Source: Isoetes taiwanensis
Lineage: Eukaryota; Streptophyta; Lycopodiopsida; Isoetales; Isoetaceae
Length of the DNA stretch: 64,000 bases
NCBI GenBank assembly: GCA_021234155.1
Contig: JAJEKV010000064.1
Location: 5,392,001-5,456,000 of the forward strand
Reading direction: 5' to 3'
Shown: positions 57,811-64,000 of the stretch, piece after piece
How positions within the stretch are numbered: position 1 is the first letter of the stretch
How the letters are laid out: the number at the start of each line of letters is the position of its first letter
Program-made: the position numbers and the translations under genes
Notes under the pieces: generated by a model
Seen by the model: the letters and a program-made list of their open reading frames with translations, nothing else
Database searches by the model: none
What the model was told of the DNA's origin: nothing

Positions 57811-59345
57811 CGCTTGTGCTTATGTATCCGTGTTTTTACAACAACAATAGACATCCTGCAACATGCCATCAATCCTTCCCTGCTTCACTCTCTTTGCAGG
57901 AGTGCTAGAATGATTACAGCCAGGACTGTGTTGTTGAAATAGCTGCTGCTTTTTAATCTGGATGTCCTTCGCAGTCCAAATCTCTGACACTGTTTTCCTG
58001 CAAATATCATATAAGCACTTGTTAAAAGAATACCCAAAAATGTATAAACAGGAGAATAATGGCATTGCAAGCAAGAAAGTGTCATTTGCAACATGACATT
58101 CCTTATGCTTCATTTATAGATCTTCATCTGTTGCAAAAGAAAGTAAAATCCATTGAGCAATCATGTTTTACTGCAACAACAGGATACAGGTTTTTTAGGT
58201 TTTTTTTGGACAGAGATTCTTTCCAGATTTGAAGAACATTTTCTACAGACTACATGCCATACAAATTTATGTAGCGTACAACCCTATATTGACATCCTAT
58301 TCAAGTTGCTAGCTATGTCATGGTCGTGTACAGTCCAGGGTAAATGAAGAATCATTTCTTGTTTTTCTTATAAAAAAAAATCATCCAAACTCAGATAACA
58401 AAGACAAAGAGTATACATTAGTCATGTTGGACCGTGCGCCAGATTGAAATGAACTACATTTTTACAGTAAGCTTCAACTTGCACCAGATTAAAAAGGGAG
58501 ACATCAGAGAGTGCCAATTCAGATACTTACCTTTTACAAAACAATAACAACATTCTGCAGATAAAAATTAAGGCACAAAAACAAACTCCTTCTCAAAGTA
58601 GAGATAGAAACACACTTATTTCTTATTCAGGCATGCACGTCATACTATATCCATATGTGTACATCACATCTAATAAACAGAAAAGTCTGTGGCATATATC
58701 TAGCAGGGCCATGAAGGCATGATAGTAACCAATGCAGTGCCACAAATCCTATACGGGATGGCATATCAGCCCATCAATGCGGCAGAAATCGGTGCAAACC
58801 TAGCCGAGAAAAAAGTGCAAAGAACAACTCAAATCTCCTACAAATCCACAATGGCGATGGTTTTGTTGCAATTTCTGATGAAAATGCGGTAAGACTTGTC
58901 TTACCCAAACAATAATAAAACTTCGTAGATAAATACGTTTCACATTCTTCTGGTTTGGCGACATCTTGCATTGTAACAAACAGGTTGGAGATCTTGACAT
59001 CAAGAGAATAACATAAGAAACATGCACAAAAAATCAATAAAATAGCATAAGAAACCTTCGTAGAAAATAACTTTTTTCTGGGCTTCAAAACTTACACAGC
59101 AAATCCATTCATATGGGTCAGAAAAATAAGTGCTTCTTGCCATGAACATAACAGAGAAATGAGATATTGAAGGGAAACTTTGGCACATTAAGCGAACTAC
59201 TAGGGCAACAGCAATGGCCTTGTGATGAAAGAAGGTTCATCTAAAACGATGGAAGCATTAGTGAGTTGTCAGAAAAGGAATTATCATCGAGTTTAACACT
59301 GGTGGTTTCTGCTGAAGGCAAAGAAGCAAGGCTCGTTTCCAGGAA
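57811..59345 (-). other. Possible exons of an unassigned minus-strand gene
   Basis: Three stretches look coding and have nearby splice signals. About 59345-59241 gives TSELFLETSLASLPSAETTS and SVKLDDNSFSDNSLMLPSF. About 58972-58905 lies between GCAAG and GGGTAAGAC (DVAKPEECETYLSTKFYYCL). About 58000-57850 follows a TATTTGCAG acceptor (KTVSEIWTAKDIQIKKQQLF; TPAKRVKQGRIDGMLQ). The order on the strand would fit one gene, but no family, start or complete model could be established. Confidence 0.25.
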
Positions 59346-59364
59346 AAGTTCACTAGTCTTGTTT

Positions 59365-59816
59365 ACAATATGTAGCAAAATAACAGGGGGTTCCAGGAGG
59401 ATCTGATATGGATGTAAAAAAAAACAATTCTTGAAACCATAGACCATATATCCCTAAAACAGTTGAATGGGTTGTTATAAAAAAAAAAAAATAACATAGA
59501 TTCAAGATAAAAAATAATCACATTAGCTCACTGGATATATTGGTTAAAGTAGTTATAAAGGACATTGAATTATTTTGATAGAGGGGACATTGAATTATTT
59601 TGATAGAGGTTCGAGCCCCCGTATTTCATATTCTAAATCTTCGATATTCCCTCAAAACCTTATTTGAAATCATATTTCATATTTCAAAATCATAGGCGCC
59701 TCCAATCATAAATGACTATAAGCAAAACGAGAGGTGCTCAGAGGTCCCAACATACGATCTGGATCGTAGGATCGCTGAATTGGACGGCTGTGGTAGTCCA
59801 AGGTGCACCTCGTTTT
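59365..59816 (+). repeat. SINE-like repeat, copy 2
   Basis: Partner of 41584-42014. A box TTAGCTCACTGG near 59524; B box GGTTCGAGCCCC near 59609. It has a 26-bp tandem duplication (GGACATTGAATTATTTTGAT...) at about 59560-59608. The copy ends 75 bp beyond the dirigent stop codon, so it probably lies in or next to that gene's 3' UTR. Confidence 0.65.
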
Positions 59817-59890
59817 GTTAAAGCTATAGAAAAACGAAATGGTGAGAGTTTAAGCGCTAGAACATTAGAGGATAATAGGAGGACAAATTT

Positions 59891-60385
59891 CTATAGCTCA
59901 TCTGATGGAAAATAGGGCATGACATGGGTAAAGTTGGCAAAGCCAGAGGCAAATCGAAAGTCACCAGTGCCACCAACAATGGCATGCTCCATTTGGTTAT
60001 TTTTAACAGCCTTATCGACCCCTTGGAAAGAAATGGTGCCGCTGTAAAGCTCCGTTTGGAGGACAGCACACCAGGCATAAGTAGCAGAGGAGGCGTCTAG
60101 CTCGGTCACCATAGCCGTGCCTTTTGCCCTCCCAATCACCTTCGATTCCCTATCCAGGGATTCCGTTAGCACATCGTCGAACACAAAAACTGTGCCCAGC
60201 CTGTTCGCTGTCAGATCCCCACCCGGCCCTGCTACTCTTACCCCTGTAGCGTTTGGGCCCGATTCTACTATCTGCATGTACATTTGCACATTCAGATACT
60301 TGGGCTCTGCGTAATTTGCACCCCCTACTGATGCATTGATCATACACACTGCCATCAATATCAGAACTATGCTGCTTGCCTTCAT
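59891..60385 (-). CDS. Dirigent family protein
   Basis: Dirigent proteins steer stereoselective coupling of phenoxy radicals in lignan and related phenolic synthesis in the cell wall. ATG 60385 to TAG 59891 gives 164 residues in one exon, slightly shorter than the usual 180-190. Residues 1-20 are a signal peptide (MKASSIVLILMAVCMINASV). Family blocks follow: GTVFVFDDVLTES (64-76), SKVIGRAKGTAM (81-92), SGTISFQG (115-122) and AIVGGTGDFRFASGFA (135-150), the last being the family signature. Likely N-glycosylation sites are at N45 (NAT) and N151 (NFT). No disablement. Subfamily and substrate cannot be assigned from sequence alone. Confidence 0.93.
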   Translation of the reverse strand: MKASSIVLILMAVCMINASVGGANYAEPKYLNVQMYMQIVESGPNATGVRVAGPGGDLTANRLGTVFVFDDVLTESLDRESKVIGRAKGTAMVTELDASSATYAWCAVLQTELYSGTISFQGVDKAVKNNQMEHAIVGGTGDFRFASGFANFTHVMPYFPSDEL

Positions 60386-60419
60386 TTTTGCTCTTGAATC
60401 ATTTATCCAAGAGCTTCAC

Positions 60420-60427
60420 TATTTATA
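60420..60427 (-). promoter_or_regulatory. TATA box of dirigent gene
   Basis: TATAAATA on the minus strand, 35-42 bases upstream of the ATG. With the usual 25-32 base TATA-to-start distance the 5' leader would be only about 5-15 nt. Confidence 0.6.
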
Positions 60428-61355
60428 GACCCTTTCTTCATCTCCATTTGGCCCTTCCTTACGCATCTGATGTCGTACGATGGCTTCTCTTGAACATCTG
60501 ATGTGGTGATATTATCCAATCTCAAAAACGCCCACCCTTGGATCAGCATCTTTGACAGCAATGGTTATTTTCTGATAATCCATCGCTCTTGGGTGATTAT
60601 CAGTTTCACGGCTGAGATTGTGGAGGTTGCAGAGGTTATGAGATCAAATGGTGATAATTGCCTTCATCAGCCTCCATCAGCTGTTTAAGGGAGGTGAACC
60701 CTCCCTCTTCATGCTCATGGCAGATAACTGGGATATGCTGAGTTCACATGGAAGCTAAATTTCAGTCTGCCTCCAGCTAGCTGAGTCTGCGCTGGCTCAT
60801 TCTTCATGCTTTCATGTCTGAATCAGTCATTCGCACCAACTTGCCCTTTGAACTGCTGTTAGTTAGTCTAGTCGGCTCCTAAAGAAAATGGAGAACTCTG
60901 TAAACCTACAGAATTGTGATAAATTTGATGCAACCTTTGCCATGATAAATGTGCTGTAGACGAAGCTGGACTCAAGCTTATGTGCGTAAAACAGCATTAA
61001 GGGAGCACTTATATATTTCTAGACCATAGCAGCTTGTGCGTTTCCAATATTTAAATGGGTTAAGTCCTATCCATTTTCAACATATATAGTTGCCTGATTG
61101 CCATTCTTTTGCTTGCGTTAAAATTTAAAAAATCACAATGTTCTGGTTCTCATATTCCAAAGCTTGTTCTTGTTCTCACTTCAAGTTCTGGAGGTTGAAG
61201 TTCAAGATATGTGACGTTTGTCAAAATAAGGAATTTATATCCATTAATATTCACGTTTGCTCTGCTGTGAGTAATCTGCTGCAATAACAATAAGAAGCTG
61301 TCAAACCCTGGGGAATTGAATCCCGATTGATAACCTGGATATTCATCCACGTTGT
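60428..61355. other. Dirigent upstream region
   Basis: Presumed promoter. A short repeated phrase (CATCTGATGT-GT) at 60465 and 60497. No other gene recognised. Confidence 0.4.
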
Positions 61356-61727
61356 ATGCATCTGAAGCCCATGGGCATGCAAAGCTTTGCCAAATTTGAT
61401 CTAAAACTGGCTTTGGCCTACAAATTACTCTGCTCTAAATGTGGAGATATTGATGAATTGCAAGATTCGAAAAAACTAGCCAGAAATTTGTTCTTTTGGA
61501 AATGCATAACAATGGTAAATAAATTGACAGATCTACTAGACAATGATAAGGATGAACCATTAGAAAACTCCAAGAACAGTAAGAAAGGAAAGGATAAGCT
61601 ATGGCAAAAAGTCTGCACAAGTTTTTTCTGCATCAAAAAATATCAGAAAGTACATCATCCATTTCTAGATAGTGGATGCAAATATACGAATATTATTATT
61701 ATTATAATAATAATAATAATAATATGA
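61356..61727 (+). CDS. Hypothetical ORF ending in an (ATT/ATA)n tract
   Basis: An ATG-initiated 123-codon frame (MHLKPMGMQSFAKFDLKLAL, CSKCGDIDELQDSKK, DNDKDEPLENSKNSKKGKDK) whose last 15 residues are translated microsatellite. Composition of the first 100 codons is plausible for protein, but no family is recognised. The end coincides with the tail of an opposite-strand LINE, so the C-terminus is probably artificial. Confidence 0.25.
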   Translation: MHLKPMGMQSFAKFDLKLALAYKLLCSKCGDIDELQDSKKLARNLFFWKCITMVNKLTDLLDNDKDEPLENSKNSKKGKDKLWQKVCTSFFCIKKYQKVHHPFLDSGCKYTNIIIIIIIIIII

Positions 61728-62110
61728 TTTAATCATGCCCCTTTTGGCCCTTGGAGGTCATGGAGCAACGGGTTATAACATCTGTTTCGTTTTTAACAAA
61801 AATGATCTATGAGATTCTACCTCACTCATGTATAAACCTAAAGCATATTGTGACATATCTAACAGTGAGTGAAAGCTGATGAAGCCGATGTCAAAGACAT
61901 CTCGTAAGTGTTGATAAGCCGAGCAATGATAAGCCGAGCAATGAAGGAAGACATGTGCCTCGTCTTCCACTTCGTTTGATTCACATAACACGCATTTTCG
62001 GTCTTCTCTTGGAATCCTTGCCCAGCGCCCTGTCTCTACTCCAAGATGATGAGAACTAGTTCTGTACCTGGCAATGATCTGTTTTGTATGTCTTGGTATG
62101 AAGTGTTCAA
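61690..62110 (-). mobile_element. LINE 3' end with (TTA)n tail
   Basis: The minus strand reads QIIARYRTSSHHLGVETGRW, then ARIPREDRKCVLCESNEVED and EAHVFLHCSAY, the C-terminal CCHC region of a plant LINE ORF2. It continues through YALGLYMSEVESH to a stop and a TAA/TTA trinucleotide tail at 61691-61725. An in-frame 15-bp tandem duplication repeats HCSAY inside the zinc-binding region. It is truncated upstream at about 62110. Its RT family resembles, but is distinct from, the element at 32988. Confidence 0.75.
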
Positions 62111-64000
62111 GACGTTCTCAAGTGAAATCTCCCATAGAAGAGATAAGAGAGACAACTACATTTACCATGTACAAGGAACTGCAGAAAAGGGGTACGTACT
62201 TTTCTGAACACTAACATGCTGGCAATTTTTGTGCTCTTCAAGTATATAATACAATTGAAATTGCAGTGGTAGTATGCTAACAGAGGCATCATACTAGGCT
62301 TTCTTGCTTAAACGGAAAAACAGACTCTAAAATCTAAAACTTACCAGATTTGCAAGCTAAACCTTGGCAATCAATATGGCACAGGGACTAATTGTGAATG
62401 GTTCAAAAGAACCCTTTTTAGATCATGGCACGGAAGCAACAATTCAGCCAAATGTCTCATGCAATTCGTCTGTCCAATTAAGCAAATTTCCAGATAAAAT
62501 GAATATAAATAACAAGGGCATATAAAAGACAAAATCAAGTTGATCGCACAGTCCAGCAAAATATTATAGCAGCATGTGAGAAGCAATACCATCGAGCCTC
62601 ACTCTACGGGTTGTCATCATTATGCACATTGATACACTTCCAAAAATGAGGCATCGTAATTGCAAACGTACTTTCTCTGCTGCACAATCAAATAATTAAG
62701 TGTTAGCTGGGTTATATTGATGATCTGAAATGAAATGTCAGCAGCGAATACCTTGTTAGACACATCAGTAATATCTGATATCTGCCATGTCCACCAAATC
62801 TTGCATTTTATCCAACAAGAACGTAGAATCTGGTCAAGTCTAAAGTAACAATCTGGTCAAGTTTAAAGTAACAACCTAGCATACCTGTTAGTGTGTTATA
62901 GGACATTGCCATATTCCGACATAGACTAGGTAGGAGATCCTTTGCTTCTCATCGGACCATGATGCTCCTGATCCTTTTATTCTTTCAACGCAATCTAGTT
63001 CCCATGTCTAATGATCTGGTATCAGAACCATCTGATAGTATTTCAGAAACTAAGCAAAGAGATGCCATTGGAAATTGCTCTTTCGTTTCGACTGTCAAAG
63101 GAAATCTTTCAAGTCATAGTTGATGAAGTCATCTAGAGCTTCATAGGCTGGTCTATCTTGAATCCCCGGTCGATGTTGTTGGCTCCTTGAGAGTAGAATG
63201 TAATCTTCCTCCTCTGATTCTCCTTCATGGCTTCATGGCTTGCTTATTGCAATTGCTCTGGTCTTCGACTGTTGTGTTGCAATATAATATATACACGTTA
63301 TGTAGATAGATACAGATTTTATGTAAAATATTTGTAAAAAAAAATTCTTGCTGAGCAATCAGTGAAACGTGCCCTAAAACTTCCCATTTTTCTCAGATGC
63401 AGAAATTTGCTTCTGCAGCTGTCAGCTACATATCATGTTCGAGCTTCCAAACGAAAAGTCAATGCCTTAAGGTACAATACATCTGTAAACTAAGTCAATG
63501 CCCAGCTGCTTGTTGTCAGCTTAGATACTTCTCAAAGGTCCACGACTATTATCATATTGTATCACTAAACACGTCTAATTCACCACGTCTAAAATCACTA
63601 TGTCAGGAAGTATCTAAAAAGGGAGTGAGTACATACCAAGACAAAGAGAATTGTTGGCAAAGCGAAAGTGCAAGGTAGAGCCACTGCCGTCTACTCAATT
63701 CTTTTTTAGATGATTTCTATCAAAAAATATTTGTGGGTTTGGTTTCAAGCAGTTCTTTCTTATCATTTTTGTAAATTTCTTAGACCAAATTAATGAAGTT
63801 ATTGGAAGATAAACATGCTTGGCAGCCAATGTTGATAACAATATGCACCGGATCACATCCTGTGCATCTCTGGGTTGCAGAAATTACTACATTAAAAAAG
63901 CATGCTAACTTCGCGTTGCAATTATAGAATTTGCTGCACAAGCTGGATAAAATTATCCACTAAATATGTTACCTTTTTCACCTCTGCTTTAAATTCTGGT
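62111..64000. other. No recognisable gene to window end
   Basis: A 23-bp tandem repeat (TCTGGTCAAGT-TAAAGTAACAA) at about 62828-62875. TGGTATCAGAACC at about 63019 resembles a tRNA-Met primer-binding site, but no LTR pair or gag is seen. Frames at 63397-63678 have no motif. Confidence 0.3.

Noticed and set aside
63000-63050. Copia/gypsy primer-binding site (TGGTATCAGAACC)
   Set aside because: No LTR pair, polypurine tract or gag nearby; a 10-of-12 match alone is weak.
1-64000. CRISPR arrays, operons, rRNA or organellar inserts
   Set aside because: None seen; repeats present are transposons, minisatellites and duplications in a plant nuclear context.

Overview
This is nuclear DNA from a land plant with a large, repeat-rich genome. 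It has plant-type split genes with GT-AG introns, a CLE peptide gene, a dirigent gene, and almost every class of plant transposable element, many nested in one another. The gene style and repeat load would fit a fern or another non-seed vascular plant, but that is inference: no organellar or rRNA marker is present.

Genes. Three look intact. (1) A 13-exon gene for the branched-chain 2-oxoacid dehydrogenase E1 beta subunit (minus, 2790-5774); every junction keeps frame and gives 365 residues. (2) A three-exon CLE peptide precursor resembling CLAVATA3 (minus, 44211-44734, 114 residues). (3) A single-exon dirigent gene (minus, 59891-60385, 164 residues). Broken genes are an A1 aspartic protease pseudogene (8814-9140), an LRR fragment (9732-10118) and a DUF688-like exon whose conserved Trp codon is TGA (10917-11548). 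A short acidic ORF (17626-17832) and some possible exons (57.8-59.3 kb) remain unassigned.

Repeats, left to right. A LINE endonuclease fragment meets a Ty1/copia relic at 0-2.3 kb. A degenerate MULE transposase lies at 13.7-14.8 kb. An intact 416-bp TRIM element (20951-21366, 5-bp target duplication CATGG) directly abuts the 5' LTR of a Ty3/gypsy element. That element runs from 21372 to 40970, where it breaks off early in reverse transcriptase. It is split by a CACTA transposon (23835-36416). The CACTA in turn carries a complete chromovirus-type gypsy element (25462-30147, target duplication CAGGG), a minisatellite and a LINE 3' end. Two copies of a SINE-like repeat with Pol III boxes lie at 41.6 and 59.4 kb. 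Helitron-like termini, foldback repeats, an internally deleted LINE (55.9-57.4 kb) and a LINE 3' end (61.7-62.1 kb) complete the picture.

The most unusual observation is inside the large gypsy element. Between its 5' region and its zinc-knuckle/protease/RT region lies an uninterrupted histone H3 fold (about 36934-37220), preceded in the same frame by a basic Ser/Lys/Pro-rich tail. It is roughly four-fifths identical to canonical H3 but lacks most of the H3 N-tail and has changes at nucleosomal DNA-contact arginines. Whether this is a histone-bearing retrotransposon, a captured host gene or a nested retrocopy is open.
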